From Pogonophryne albipinna (Eukaryota > Chordata > Actinopteri > Perciformes > Artedidraconidae), in contig CM053243.1 of NCBI GenBank assembly GCA_028583405.1, forward strand, positions 30,617,632-30,681,631: 64,000 bases of DNA, written 5' to 3'. Shown in pieces: positions 12,882 to 29,657 of the stretch. The position numbers and the translations under genes were made by a program. Positions within the stretch are counted from its first letter, which is position 1; each line of letters starts with the position of its first letter. The notes under the pieces are model-generated. The model ran no database searches, was not told where the DNA came from, and saw only the letters and a program-made list of their open reading frames with translations.

Positions 12882-14035
12882 AGGGGGGGTAGGTAAGTTT
12901 CAGAAACCGGCTCGAGTGCACTAAAATTTGAAAGTACACAGCCGAAAAGAATCCGCCCCTTCCTTCAGACTTCCTTACAGAGCACCTCCTCCAACACACA
13001 TGAACACGCACATGACTTAGGTTGGCTATATAGTTCAGGGGAATTGTAAACCATACAAAACCTGTCCAAGAGAAAAAGAGCGACCACGGCGTCAGATTTC
13101 AACTCGGTGTGTATGGGGGTTATTCCCTATCTTTATTCAAGAGCGTGGTATTTACATTTGAGAGCATACTTTATTGATTTCCTTCACTCAAACCCTGTCA
13201 TCGCACCAAAGAGTAACCAAAGAGTAACCGCCCTTACGGGACGCTGTAATAAGTAAAACGAACGCACCCGCAAGGACACCTGTCCTCCTATTGGTTGAGG
13301 GATTTTGACAGGATTGTTGCACAAAAGTTTCGAGCGATCAGAGAATAAATCTGAGAGCAGAAAAAATCCGTAAGCAGCAATATATCTGAGTGCAAGCGTA
13401 CAGTTTGAGCAGAAGCAGAGCAAATCTAAGTGCAAGCAGGCACTATTTGAGTGCGAGGACAGGGTTTGAGGGAAATAAATACATAAAGTATGCTCTCAAA
13501 TTTAAATACCACGCTCTTGAATAAAGATAGGGAATAACCCCCATAGGTGTGTTGCATCAGTTGTCGCCATCGTTGAAAAGCAACTCCGATATTGACTCTG
13601 GTTTGAATTCTCCTAGTTTCCACTTTGTTTTTGTTCCTAATTTGCTCCGTTACATTATTTCTTTTGCCACCAGTAGACGATGTTGAACCTAACTCTGCCA
13701 TGGTAAAAGTGGCCGCCTGTTGCTGGCGAGTCATTGAAGTACTGCTGCAATGCACGCCCAATGACGGCACGCCCAATGAGGGCACGAGATACATTTGTGC
13801 GTGCACGAGATGGAAGGCTGACAGACAGGGCGCCAATCCAATCCGTTTAGCCGGGCCGGCTAAACGGATTGGTCGTACTTTTTACAGTATTAAGGCTTCC
13901 ACAGATGAAATTTTTTTATGGATTTTTTGTCAAAGCACTTAAGATATTCATTGCTATCGGGATGTTAAGAGCATTCCATGGAATATAACAAAAAGTGTAT
14001 CTCGTGCCGGTTTCTCAAACTTACCTACCCCACCT
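12882..14035 (+). mobile_element. TTAA-flanked element, tandem copy 2
   Basis: A 1154-bp near-identical copy of 11688-12828 at a fixed offset of 1194 bases, flanked by TTAA at 12878-12881 and 14036-14039. It carries the same 434-bp insertion at the same site, so the two arose by duplication after that insertion. Differences are few: small substitutions plus about 13 extra bases around the GGGCCGGC stretch near 13850. Confidence 0.8.
13112..13545. mobile_element. 434-bp inverted-repeat element, copy 2
   Basis: Same element and boundaries as 11918-12351, shifted by exactly 1194 bases. It was carried along by duplication of its host unit and is not an independent insertion. Confidence 0.75.
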
Positions 14036-14985
14036 TTAATCGAAATATTCTGTTATTTTCAAAAGGTTTTTTAGTCTGATGCTTCGATTCATTTTAAACA
14101 GACCGTTCAACAAAAGGATAGCCTACACAAAATCTAAATATTGGATTGTTCTCTCTTAGTAAGATCCAATTTTCATTACAAATGTGGTCTTACCTTGACT
14201 TGAAGATGAAGTCCATGCTATCCTTCTGGACAACAATCTTTATTACTTTTTTGTAAAAGTCCTCCTTATCTTCCTCTAGTTTCAAAAGTCTAGTTTGTTG
14301 TTTGTGTCTACGTCTCTGTGTAGAATAACAGTAGCAACAAGAACCTGTGGGCTCACTTGCGCCCCCTTCAGTGCGGCAGAGGTTATGGCTGCCTCCCCTG
14401 GTGCTTTTTTCATTGCCGTTGTATGATGAGACCAGCGAGCTTAAATATCATATATACGTGAAATAAGATATTTAGAGACTATGGATGGCGAGGATAAATG
14501 TAATAAAGGGATCTACAAACATTACATTGGTGACATACAGTGAGATGGTGCAGGCATGCGCTTAGGGCCCGCTTTCCAGACAGTTTCTGTGGGGTGACGC
14601 ATTCTGAGGTGAGGCAGAGCTCATCTGTGCCTCACCTTACCCCACAGTAACTGGCTTGAGCGCGCTCACAAAATAAGTGCCCGCGCTAAATTAGTGCCCG
14701 TGCTCCAGCAAGTTACTGTGGGTTTCTGTGAGGCAGAGCTCGTCCCTGCCTCACTTCTCAATCTCATCGCTCCCCGTAGTTGTAGCGGAGCTCGGCAAAT
14801 TAGCCGATTTTTACTATAAAAAGCGATTGGAATCAAACAGAAATCACATTTACAACACAGATCAGTAGACACATTTTATTATTATTATTATTTGTATTAT
14901 TATTCTTTTTTTCCGTTACATTGGAGAATGACAAGTGAGGCTCTGCCTCACCTGCCTCCCCTGACCGCACGTCGCTGGAAACAGT

Positions 14986-16397
14986 GTAATATTAGTTTAT
15001 GTCTTGATCAGATTACTTTTAATGAAAATGAACATATATTTGCAACATGCCACATTAGAATCGACATTTACACAATTTTGTATTAATTGCTGTACAAGTA
15101 GTTTTTTTGACAACCAGCCCACACCTTCCTGCTATTTGTTCTGCTATCTGCTATCACATGACAAACTAAAAGAGGAATTGCAACTAAACAGTGACATTTT
15201 AAAACTATGACTGCATAGATGGGACTAACATACTGTTGTGTTGTGAGTGTAATCAGGCTGAAAGCACACACACCAGTGTTGTAATTGGTTTTTTTGTACT
15301 GTTTTTCACTACTAATACTTTCCATGTTAAAGCAACCTTGCATGTGTGGACCATGGATAATACCATTTTTGTACCCAATGTGCTGGACTTTGGTGTCCTG
15401 CCTGGTTTGATTTATTGTGACATATTCAGAAGTATGTGTGCAGTTAAAACAATTAAGTATCCGTTTGCAGAATGTATCTGCACTTCTCTCTGTCTTTGTA
15501 TTCTTCCACAATCCAAATAGAGAACTAACTGTACTAAATGTGATTTACTAAGAAGATGTATGTCTGCATTTACATACAACAGGGAACAGCTTGTTTAAAC
15601 TGTGGGTTGTTAAATAACAATTTGATTGTAGCCTTGCTCCTGTGTGCAGGTAATCACCTATTCTTTTTTTTTGGCATAAAACTTAAGGCATCAGGAATTC
15701 AGTTTACAATTACATTAGCTTACTGGTAAAATGTATTAAATGTTATACGACAGTTCACTATGCTGGAAATCACACCTACAGTATGAAATGCACTTAAATG
15801 TCAGTATTTACCAAATAACTCTGGGTCACACCATTCATAACAAGTTACAAAGTATCCAGCTTGCGGTGAAGAACCGACCAAATTAAATACTTACAGAAAA
15901 GGCACCATTAGTGCCGTTTGGAAAGGATTAGCTTCCCATGAGTTAGTTTCAAAGAGAAACAGTAGTATATACTAACATGATTACATTATTTCTAGAGTTT
16001 CATATACTTATAAAATGGCCCCTTTGTTTCCAGTGGTTTCCTCAGTGGGGTCAAAGGTGAGAAGCTCTGGTCTTGTTTGCAGGTCCAAAGCATGGCCAGT
16101 GATAAATGAGAGGACTCAGTCATTCATCAAACGTAGTGGTTTATCTTTACTTAAAACCCTCATAAAGGAAATTGTATGTTTACACATTACTGTACTCCTC
16201 CTTTGTGAATTAAAAAGATAAAATAAATAAAACATCTGTTGACACTGTCCTTTTGACATTAAAAACCGCAGAGTTGTGGAACCCGCAGCAGTAAACATAC
16301 TTCTTCTCTGACGAAGACAGTTTTATGTACAAAGTGTGTGTGAGCTGCAGTGTTTTCCTCAAAGTACCCAGGCCCCTCTGACAGCTGCAGACTGGGA
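14986..16397. other. slc39a1 downstream and 3' UTR region
   Basis: No gene is recognised. The part near 16.0-16.4 kb is probably slc39a1 3' UTR, because that gene is transcribed leftward and stops at 16398. I found no convincing poly(A) signal close to the stop. Confidence 0.4.
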
Positions 16398-19300
16398 TCA
16401 GCCGATGAAGGTCAGAGCGGCCATGATGCTGAAGCCCAGCAGGATGAAGAGCACCTTCAGAAGCTGCTTCCCGGGGGAGTTGAGCTCATGGGGGAGGATC
16501 TCCAGGAAGGTGATGTAGATGAAGGTCCCCGCAGCGAGGCCCTCCAGGACCGCCTGGATCAGAGCGCCCGCCGCCAGCTTGGCCTCCATCACGCTGATGC
16601 CGATGGCGATGCCTATTGGTGACATCATGGCAAACACGCTGATGTAAGCAGCGACCCACAGCGGACGCACTGCGCTCTGCACCAGCTTCACCGACAGGCT
16701 GAACACGATGATGCTCTTGTGGACAAGGATCGCTATGCAGATCTCTAATACCTGGAGGAGAAGAGAAAGAAATGTTATAGTTATTTTTTTCCTCCAACAG
16801 CTTCTAAATAAACACCAACAATAGAACATTTTGAGGATTTTGTGTAAAAAGGCTGGGATGAATTTTAGTGGTTAAATATGAACAGACAAAATACGATAAT
16901 ATACAACAATATTGTACATTTTTGATATATTACAATTGTGATTTTACTGGTATCGGTTTTAGAATAAATCAATCAGTACAAAAAGTCAATTTTTCGTCAA
17001 TTAACTGACAGGCTGAGGTTGATTACATTTCCATCCAATGGTGACGCAAGTGTTTATCCACAACACTGATACTTCATTAGCACTATGAGAAAAGCCATAA
17101 TACGTAAATTACTGGATGAACTGACTCCCCTTTTATATAGCAGAACCAAGTCACCTAAATAGACGTTCTTCCTGCATTTGATAGCATAACATAGTTGAGC
17201 CTTTTTCAATCACAGTATTTATTAATGCACTTATTGCAAAGGGATTTATCTTATAAAATAAAGTGTTGATATAATATATTTTTAGATTCATAATATTTCA
17301 GACCAACTGCCTTTGGTTTTATTTTTTTAAATACTAAAAAGGACATTACCTGGAGAACAGGCACATAAAAACATGCATGCAGATACAAAGTCCTGAGGGT
17401 TGTTGTAAGTATGCTCAGACTGTGAGTCTGTCTTGTGACCTGAAGAAACAGATCTGACTCTCATGACAGCGAGATTCACTTTCTGTCCTGAACTACAAAC
17501 AAAAACCCGTTAATCTTCTGGCATTATGCTGGGAACTTGATTCCAACTTTATTTATATATAAGATATGGCTTTATTGCAATCTTCTCCAGTGACACAATG
17601 AGCAGAATGCACGACCCCTATGAAATCAGGTGTAGTACTTGTTGGTGTTTTACCTTTGAGTCTGTGCTCTGCAGGCCAATAGCAAGACCTTCAAAAACTG
17701 AGTGGAGGGAGAGGGAGAGGAAGAGCATGAAGGAGCGAAAGGGAGAGTGGGCCTGAAAGTCTACATGGACATGTTGGCCGCTCCCCTCCAGATCAGGATT
17801 TGTTCCATGGCCATGTCCATGTCCGTTCCTGTTGTCCGCCATCAGGGGGGACCTCTCCTCCTGAGACACTGCCGCCTCTCGACAGTTCAGGACAATCCTC
17901 TCCAGAATGAGAACCATGAAGAATCCAGCAGCCATGATGAACTCTGCCAGGGGGATACTGGTCTGTTTGAGAGAGAGAGGAATGAGTCTGCAGGCAGTCT
18001 GATGACGTCAAGAAATAGGAAACACAGATTGTAATAAGAACATTATTCCTATAAAAGACCCTCAGTCATACAGGATAGGATATCTAAAACTGCTGTCAAA
18101 TGCAACTGAAACAGATGGTTATTTTTGAAGAATACATATGTTCTTTACAATGTTATTTTTCTCTATTCAGTTAATACAGCTAAAATATGTTTTATCCTTT
18201 AACTGAATAAAACAGCTAACAGAGATGTTGTTTTAGTACTTCTAAATAGACTACATGATGTTTATCAAGCAGGGAGAGATGACATCTCAGCATTGAGTGT
18301 ATGATGTTGTAAATTAAGTAATTAGTTGGATGACAGAATTCTTAAACAATTTTGAAAATCAGTTAATCATTTGAGTATAATATCAACTAAAACACTATAT
18401 ATTCTCTCTGCTTCCAGAACCTCAATCTGTTTAAGAGGTACAGTTGTTCTCTGTGAAATTGAAATATGCATTTTATAAAGAATACATTGGTCCCATTATT
18501 TGACACGTGGACGTACCTCCACCTTCCGAACAGCCAGCTCAGCGCTGATGTCCGACAGATAATCTGGAATGATGTCCAGCAGACATGCTGCCAGAAAAAC
18601 CCCGCCAGCAAAACAGCTGATCAGACTCAGAACTGTACGGTGCAATTCTGCAGGAAGGATAAAAGATAAAAAAGCATTAGACTTTTGTTTTAACATGAGC
18701 TTACAACTATACAATAACTACGGTGATAACAGTTAAAGCATTGTCTAAATCTAGCCTCAGTTTTGTGTGTGACTGCTGTTGTGAATTTTAGAAACTTTAT
18801 TAGCAAATCATGATTCCATATGTGACTGAATGGGGCATTTAACATTTTCTCACTTGTTTGTGTCAATTGGTTTCAATGTTTAGTGAATATTATGTTACTG
18901 AACTGGTGTATAGCTGACTTATTGATGGTAATTCTTGGAGACTGATAAAATCCCTGCCTTTCCTTCCTAAGCTATTTGAACATCATGTGACACATGATCA
19001 TGAAAGAACAGAAGTCCATATGACTCAGCAAACTACTGAAACGCATGCCTGTTATGAGTTATTAAATGTGAACATAAGCTGGGAAGGCTTTTGGCTTTAG
19101 GCTCTCCAAGCCTGTCAGGTGACTGCAGGGGTGAGAGGAGGATTTATTAATGCTAGCAAATAACTTACACATTTAGGTTGAAACACACTAAAATGACAAG
19201 ATAATGGTGTAATGAGTAATACAATTCTCTCATGATCACAATGGATATGTTCTAGGGAAATAAAACATTGTCCAAATAACTATTAGTTTCTGCTCCTTGT

Positions 19301-19863
19301 GGTAGTGGGTTGTGTTTGAATATCAGTGATTACAATCAAGATTAAACACTTTATCACTACTCTTTAATCACTACGTTAATGTGTTCTACAGTCACAGTTG
19401 ATCAAATCAATAGCAGTTAATTTGATATACAATACTCCAGCTAAAACATGTGATTCATTAAGCTGGTAAACCACTTCCGGACCCTAAACCACACTGCATT
19501 AAAATCACGGGCAATTTACACTTGGTTTCTTTATATGATTTAACATCGTAGAACAGAGATGACAACTGTACTTTAATCAGCAACTTTCTGATTTAAATTC
19601 GGCATTGATTAACTCCCGTTGATGAATTTAGCTTGTGTTTAAATTATTTGAAATGTGAAAGTGAAAGAAATAGACAATTTTATGAACACTAGTGCTAATG
19701 TTAATGAATCTTAGGTTATATCATTATATGAAACGAAAGGTTACCGACCTGTCCCGTGTGTGTCTCTGAACCATTTGATCCGAGCAGGGATTAATCCGAA
19801 GAGAAGCGTTAGGACCAATAACCCGACCAGAGCGCCTATCTTCACTTGGAGCAGGTAATCCAT
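16398..19863 (-). CDS. slc39a1: ZIP-family zinc transporter, ZIP1 type
   Basis: Coding exons on the minus strand: 19863-19749, 18647-18517, 17962-17654 and 16751-16398, all in frame with GT/AG borders, giving 302 residues. ZIP1 imports Zn2+ into the cytosol across the plasma membrane. Residues about 8-27 form the first membrane segment, followed by SCFAGGVFLAACLLD (TM2) and PLAEFIMAAGFFMVLILER (TM3). A cytosolic loop carries three alternating histidines (HGHGHG, about 130-135). HSVFEGLAIGLQ (about 169-180) in TM4 carries the metal-path His and Glu, and LVHKS lies in TM5. The C terminus ends in the last helix, LLGFSIMAALTFIG. SCFAGGVFLA.CLLD and HSVFEGLA.GLQ fit human ZIP1 better than ZIP3. 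The start MDYLLQVKIGAL places TM1 at once. No metal response element is evident in the 200 bases upstream. Confidence 0.92.
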
Positions 19864-20071
19864 TTTGCAGCATAAAACGGTCTATTCAAATGTTGACAAC
19901 CTAACTATTCCATCATGTCTTTAGCTATGGGGAAACCTGGAGCTTGCTAATCGCTGTGAAGATAAGCGTTTCCCTGAGACAACCAAACAGTTAATGTTGT
20001 CATTTGGGATCTGAGGTACGGTGGTCGCAAAGGGTCAAAAATAATCTATCGCGAAAACAACCAACCAGCAG
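19864..20071 (-). promoter_or_regulatory. slc39a1: slc39a1 5' UTR and proximal promoter (inferred)
   Basis: These roughly 200 bases lie between the start codon and the edge of the foldback structure at 20072. No TATA box or metal response element (TGCRCNC) is obvious. The role is inferred from position only. Confidence 0.35.
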
Positions 20072-20141
20072 CCGGTGTTGCAGTATAATTTGAGTCATGA
20101 CAACTGGCGACATTCTATTATTTTCGTCATAGGAATCCGGG

Positions 20142-21257
20142 GCCCTTTCTCATTTCTCTAACTCCCCTCCTCGACTCCTATCCTCGATACTTAGTCCCGC
20201 CCACAGGAGATGTGAGCCGAGGAGCCGAGGAGGGGAACCGAGGAGAGAGGAGGGGAAGCAGCAGGCGGTTAAAGAAATGAGAACTCCTCTCCTCTGAGCG
20301 GTCATTTTAAAGAGACGTCCATTAATGATGACAGGAGGCACAGCAGCCCTCTGTCTGATGGACAGATGTGTTCATGACCATTTTGATTCATTCACAGTGC
20401 GGAATAATGAGACAATAACAGGCTACAGATGCGGACACACACACACACACACACACAAACACACACATGTATATATTTATATACATATATATACAATTTC
20501 AGAATCAAACAGAGCACTCTCATATTAACGTAACACTATCAGAGACTGGATATATCCCCCCCCCCTCTCTGGTCGCTACAATGAGGAAAATAAATGACGG
20601 ACCAAAAGTTTTATTTACAAGTATTAAAAGTAAGCAGAGGACACCAAACCAACTGAGACCTGTCTGTCCGCTGCATCTACGCACACACTGTACCAAACAC
20701 ACACACGCACCTACAGCTAACAGCCTAACAGCCGTTGTGTATTTTATTATGTGAAGCACTAAATGGTTTTAGAAAAATATGGACTCTTTGTTTGTAGATA
20801 TCTACTAAACTACAGCAAATAAAGAGAGTAGGCCTGTTATACTGAGTGATATATATTATACACACTGCTCTGCTTTCTGCACGGACATCACAGCTGTTCT
20901 CTCTGGAAACATCGCGTCGCGATGAGAGCAGTTAATAAAATAATATCCAGGGGATGCATGCAGAGCTGTCATTGGCTGAGATCAGTCCGGCCGTGCGTCA
21001 CGACTCTTTGAAACATCTCTGTTGCCGGAAATGCATCCACGAAGGAGCCGTGGAGGACCGTGGAGGACCCATCAGTGTATCCTCGGTTAGAGCTCCTCCA
21101 GAGAGCCTCCTCGATGCTCGATGCTCGGTCCTCGAAGTGCATTTAGAGAAATGAGATGTCCTTCAACATGGCGCGCTGAAATTCATTTCCGGGTCACTAC
21201 CGGAGGACCGACGAGTCGAGGAGTCGAGGAGGGGGATTTGCTGAAATGAGAACGGGC
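20142..21257. mobile_element. DNA element inserted in the left foldback arm
   Basis: Ends are inverted: GCCCTTTCTCATTTC on the left and, inverted, GCCCGTTCTCATTTC on the right, followed on both sides by CCTCCTCGACTC-like sequence. CCGGG(G) on both sides matches a single copy in the right arm of the foldback, which is the empty site. The interior is rich in GAGGA/TCCTC motifs and has a CA run at 20435-20457. No transposase is seen. Confidence 0.7.
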
Positions 21258-21839
21258 CCGGGGCGTGTACATTGAGGACCCATTGTTGACATACCATGTT
21301 GATCGCCTCGTTTGTCGTTTACGTTCATCTTTTGCTATATCTGCCTTCCTAAGATCACTTTGATGCACATTCAGTACTCGTATGTGAGGTTGTGGGTGAG
21401 AGGTGGATATCGTGACGCTTACAGGGAGGTATCGAACATTACAAAGTAGGTGACTGTGTGGATGCCTGTTCAAAATATTGCAAACTTGAATAAATCATTT
21501 AAATTATATATTTGTGTCCGACTTTCATTTGAACATCGTTCTTAATGTGATATATAGTAGCTTTGATAGCTGTCCATACCTTCAGACAGCCTAAAAGTAA
21601 AACACAAGTAGTTTATTCACAGCCCGAACGCTCATCGAGATGACTGGATCACTCATGACAGGTTGTGATCAGCTCCGATTAAATTGTGATATCAATGCTG
21701 TAGCTATTCTCCAGGGAGCACGTTTTTTTTTAATGAAATACCTGTATCCCTCTCATCACAACAAGACTCTACACTGTGCAGGAAAAACAATTACATACAT
21801 GAAAATAACCTTGATGCAACTCAAAAGTAGGCTAATATA

Positions 21840-21964
21840 AAAGTAGTGTAAGTCATTACATTTCAGAGACAGTAATATTGTAATGTAACGTAGCCTATTA
21901 CTTAAAAAAGACAGTAATAAGTAATGTATTGTATTACATTTTGGAAGTAACTTGCCCAACACTG
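21840..21964 (-). mobile_element. hAT-type terminal fragment
   Basis: On the minus strand it begins CAGTGTTGGGCAAGTTACTT, a terminal sequence common in fish hAT elements, then runs through repeated TAATGTATT-like motifs. The other end is not evident, so it is probably a remnant within the foldback centre. Confidence 0.5.
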
Positions 21965-22832
21965 CAGATGATCCAGTCATCTCGATGCTGCTTTCGGGCT
22001 GTGAATAAACAACTTGTGTTTTACTTTTAGGCTGTCTGAAGGTATGGACAGCTATAAAAGCTACTATACATCACATTAAGAACGATGTACACATGTTTTA
22101 TATGTATTCAACTTGTGCCCCGCTGGACTTACGTTTCTGTGGTTGACCGTTACTGTGACGTATCAGTATAGCCACGGAAGATAGTTTGTGTGATTCATTC
22201 CCATGCATCAAGGTTATTTTCATGTAGCCTATGTAATTGTTTTTCATGCACAGTGTAGAGTCTTGTTGTGATGAGAGGGATACAGGTATTTCATAAAAAA
22301 ACCGTGCTCCCTGGAGAATAGCTACAGCATTTATATCACAATTTAATCGGAGCTGATCACAACCTGTCATGAGTGATCCAGTCATCTCGATGAGCGTTCG
22401 GGCTGTGAATAAACTACTTGTGTTTTACTTTTAGGCTGTCTGAAGGTATGGACAGCTATCAAAGCTACTATATATCACATTAAGAACGATGTACAAATGA
22501 AAGTCGGACACAAATATATAATTTAAATGATTTATTCAAGTTTGCAATATTTTGAATAGGCATCCACACAGTCACCTACTTTGTAATGTTCGAAACATCC
22601 CTGTAAGCGTCACGATATCCACCTCTCACCCACAACCTCACATACGAGTACTGAATGTGCATCAAAGTGATCTTAGGAAGGCAGATATAGCAAAAGATGA
22701 ACGTAAACGACAAACGAGGCGATCGACATGGTAAGTCAACAATGGGTCCTCAATGTACATGCCCCGGATTCCTATGACGAAAATAATAGAATGTCGCCAG
22801 TTGTCATGACTCAAGTTATACTGCAACACCGG

Positions 22833-23377
22833 CCCAAAGGTCTCTCATTCACTAGCATTATCGACGAACATGTACTATTACTAGGTACGTTCGTACCATT
22901 TTGAGACACTTGTTCTTATATGAAGAATTTCCATTTCATGCAACTTTATGCTTTTAGTACACAATATATTGTAGGCAGATATTGTACTACGTTTTTGTTT
23001 AGTAAATAGTTAGCACACTTCTAGTACTCATATTGACTTTATGATAATAAATGTATAATCATAAACTAAATAACTTTAATAAATAACAAAAACATTTAAT
23101 TCTTCCCTATAGTATGGTTGATATTTTTAAATGGCCAGCAGATGGTGCCCCGGTACCAAATTTCACTCGCTTACCAAACACTCGCTTGATGACGACATTT
23201 TCATGCGCCGGATATGTCGACCACCATCAGAAGAAGACACTTATGCTGATGTGTTATAAGAAATCACACCGCAGACAATGTTGTGAGTTTCTCATTTGAT
23301 GCGGGATAATATAAGAAGGCAGAGAGTCACAGGTCGATGTCAAAGAAGACGCAGAGCAGGAAATCATCAGAGAGCGA
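22833..23377. other. tmem208 upstream and 5' UTR region
   Basis: This stretch between the foldback and the tmem208 start codon probably contains the tmem208 promoter and untranslated leader. A TATAAG-like stretch near 23310 lies about 65 bases before the ATG. Nothing else is recognised. Confidence 0.35.
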
Positions 23378-27743
<4,366 letters not shown>

Positions 27744-28251
27744 GGCTGCAGGGCAGACAGAGCAGTATTTTTATACACAGAATCTAATATACAGATAACG
27801 AGGAACTCATAAGTTATTCAGGAAGACATTTCGTTATTAAGTTAAACTCAATCTGAATCCAATACTGTGGAATCTTGTTTTCCATGTTTGTTTGTTTTTT
27901 CTGATTTATCATGAAATCTAATTTTCTCCCTCAACTATTGAATGAGATGTTCTGTATTTAGATAATGTCACGGTCTAAATGTCCTTAATCCTCATGCAGA
28001 GATTTAAGAGTTTTGACCAATGCACAATCCCTTCTCACTGCCTCCTGCAGATTCCCATCAAACAGAGACAGGTCAAAAAACAGCTGAGTTTATCCATTTC
28101 TGTCTTGGAATGTCTTTTATTGTAATTATGTTTAATTTTATAATGTTCCTTCAGTGGACCTTCCTGACTGACCTGATTATGTATGTGAGCTATTAAGTCT
28201 TATAAAATGAACACAATGGATAGAAGTTTTAATAGAAAAAAAACGTTTTGC

Positions 28252-28257
28252 AATAAA
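28252..28257 (+). terminator. tmem208: candidate poly(A) signal of tmem208
   Basis: AATAAA lies 509 bases after the stop codon at the end of an AT-rich 3' UTR-like stretch. It is the clearest canonical signal downstream of the gene. Confidence 0.5.
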
Positions 28258-28967
28258 AATCTCCCTCCAGTCGGTGGAGTCGATCATCTTTTGTGTTTAT
28301 ATTTGCTTTCAGTGTGGTTTGTTCACGGGATGCCTTCAGTCATCAGTTTTTTTTTTTTCCTATTAGGCTAAAGGTAGCTTTAAGTGGCCTAATAAAAACC
28401 CTTACACCATAAGAAGCAGTTAAATGGCTTTGTCGCCTAGAGGGTTCTCTAAGTAATGGTATGGTGTTAACATGTAGTTTGCAGAGATATGTGGAAATGT
28501 ATTCTCGTAAATCAAAAAAAGGAATTTTGAGAATAAGTTGAACTTAAGTGTAGCATGAAGACTACATGGTCTTCAACTTGGACTGAACTTTCTTTAGTCT
28601 GTCAATTTTGTTAAGTATCCTAATAGCAATGTCATTTATCATATTAGAAACTTCTATTGGGGCCTTTTTTTGTATGGCAGCAATATGTAATATAACTTAA
28701 AGGAATCAAATCAAATATCATCTTGTAGCCATATTTGTGCCGCTGCAAATAATTATTACATATACATTTCATGTGTTTATCTTTTAAGATTAAACAGTTT
28801 CTTGTTGATTATGTGAGATGTGAGTAAATTGGTGGAAAATGGTGATTGTCAAAATCCCCAAATATAAGTTGTTCCAAATGATGTCTATTATTATTTTATG
28901 TTGATAGACTTACCTAATATTTGTTTTTAGCACCAATAGAGTTTAAATTACTTGACTGACCATAATC
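28258..28967. other. intergenic, nothing recognised
   Basis: AT-rich sequence between the 3' end of tmem208 and the first transposon remnants. No gene or element is visible. Confidence 0.4.
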
Positions 28968-29319
28968 CAGTGGTTCTCAAACTTTTTCTGTCAGGCCCCC
29001 CCTTTGGAGAAAAAAAAAAGTCGGCCCCCCCCAACACAAATAGTCAGGCTCAGTGGCGACACCAGAGATTTATTTTGGGGGTGCTGTGGGCTAGCTTGAC
29101 GTTTCATAGAGGGTGCTCAAACATTTAGGGTTTCCCATTAATGTACCGGTCGCTACAGTGGAATTTTCTACTGCAACATTCCCCACGCAAATACACAATG
29201 TCCCCGCGACTGTTACAATGAAGGCTCGATAATCAGCTCACGGCATATAGGTGTAAGCAGGGGTAAAGTGCTATTTTTACAGGTGGTGTGTGGACCTCAC
29301 ATAGGGGGGAAGATTTATT
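28968..29319 (+). mobile_element. two hAT-type left ends (remnants)
   Basis: CAGTGGTTCTCAAACTTTTT at 28968 and CAGTGGCGACACCAGAGATT at 29051 are typical hAT terminal sequences. Matching right ends were not found, so these look like truncated remnants. The next element inserted directly after, at 29320. Confidence 0.5.
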
Positions 29320-29462
29320 GGTAACACTTTATTTTGATAGTCAATAGTTAACACTCTATAAGTCATAAGTTGACATTTAGTAGCATGTCAACAGCGTATT
29401 AACCAATATTCAACCTTACTATCTGTAGATTGTGTCAACATCTTCAAAATTTGAGTAGTTGA

Positions 29463-29657
29463 TTGTCAATTTTGATTTTTACTGAACACCTCACTAAAAG
29501 AAATGCTGAGATCGCCAGAAAGGCCCGATTCCTGAGAAAACAGCAAAAAATACAATCAACAAGCCAAAGTGTTAATCATCAGGGACCTGGAAGAACTGGA
29601 AAAATACCAATGAAACAAATCAGACAAGGTAACGAAAATAAAACACTACCATCATGA
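29463..29657 (+). pseudogene. LINE ORF1 C-terminal fragment
   Basis: Sixty-four residues containing LTKRNAEIARKARFLRKQQKIQST resemble the C-terminal part of ORF1 proteins from CR1/L2-group LINEs that carry an FP-C-like domain. The stop is four bases before the ORF2 ATG at 29654. The upstream part of ORF1 is missing, so the LINE is 5'-truncated. Confidence 0.5.

Larger units (their letters stand above)
11402..14977. mobile_element. non-autonomous hAT element with nested insertions
   Basis: Perfect 8-bp direct repeats GAAACAGT flank the unit (11394-11401 and 14978-14985), the hallmark of hAT insertion. The left end reads CAGTGACGTGCGGTGAGG and the right end, inverted, reads CAGCGACGTGCGGTCAGG. 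More than 2.5 kb of its length is later insertions (11487-14035). The remaining core, 14040-14977, shows no recognisable transposase domain, so the element looks non-autonomous or decayed. Confidence 0.85.
20072..22832. repeat. 2.76-kb foldback (long inverted repeat)
   Basis: The outer ends are inverted copies: CCGGTGTTGCAGTATAA at 20072 and its complement ending at 22832. The arms continue inward: left 20072-20142 plus 21258 to about 21820, right about 22203-22832, with few differences. The left arm is split by an element at 20142-21257. The centre holds a third partial arm copy (about 21967-22090) and a hAT-like end. No clear target duplication is seen at the outer edges. The arms encode no recognisable protein. 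Confidence 0.8.

Noticed and set aside
16350..16622. Plus-strand frames over the slc39a1 last exon
   Set aside because: They are antisense to the conserved ZIP1 C-terminal region and show no family likeness.
20072..22832. CRISPR array or phage-like attachment structure
   Set aside because: The repeats are two long inverted arms, not short direct repeats with spacers, and the surroundings are vertebrate genes.
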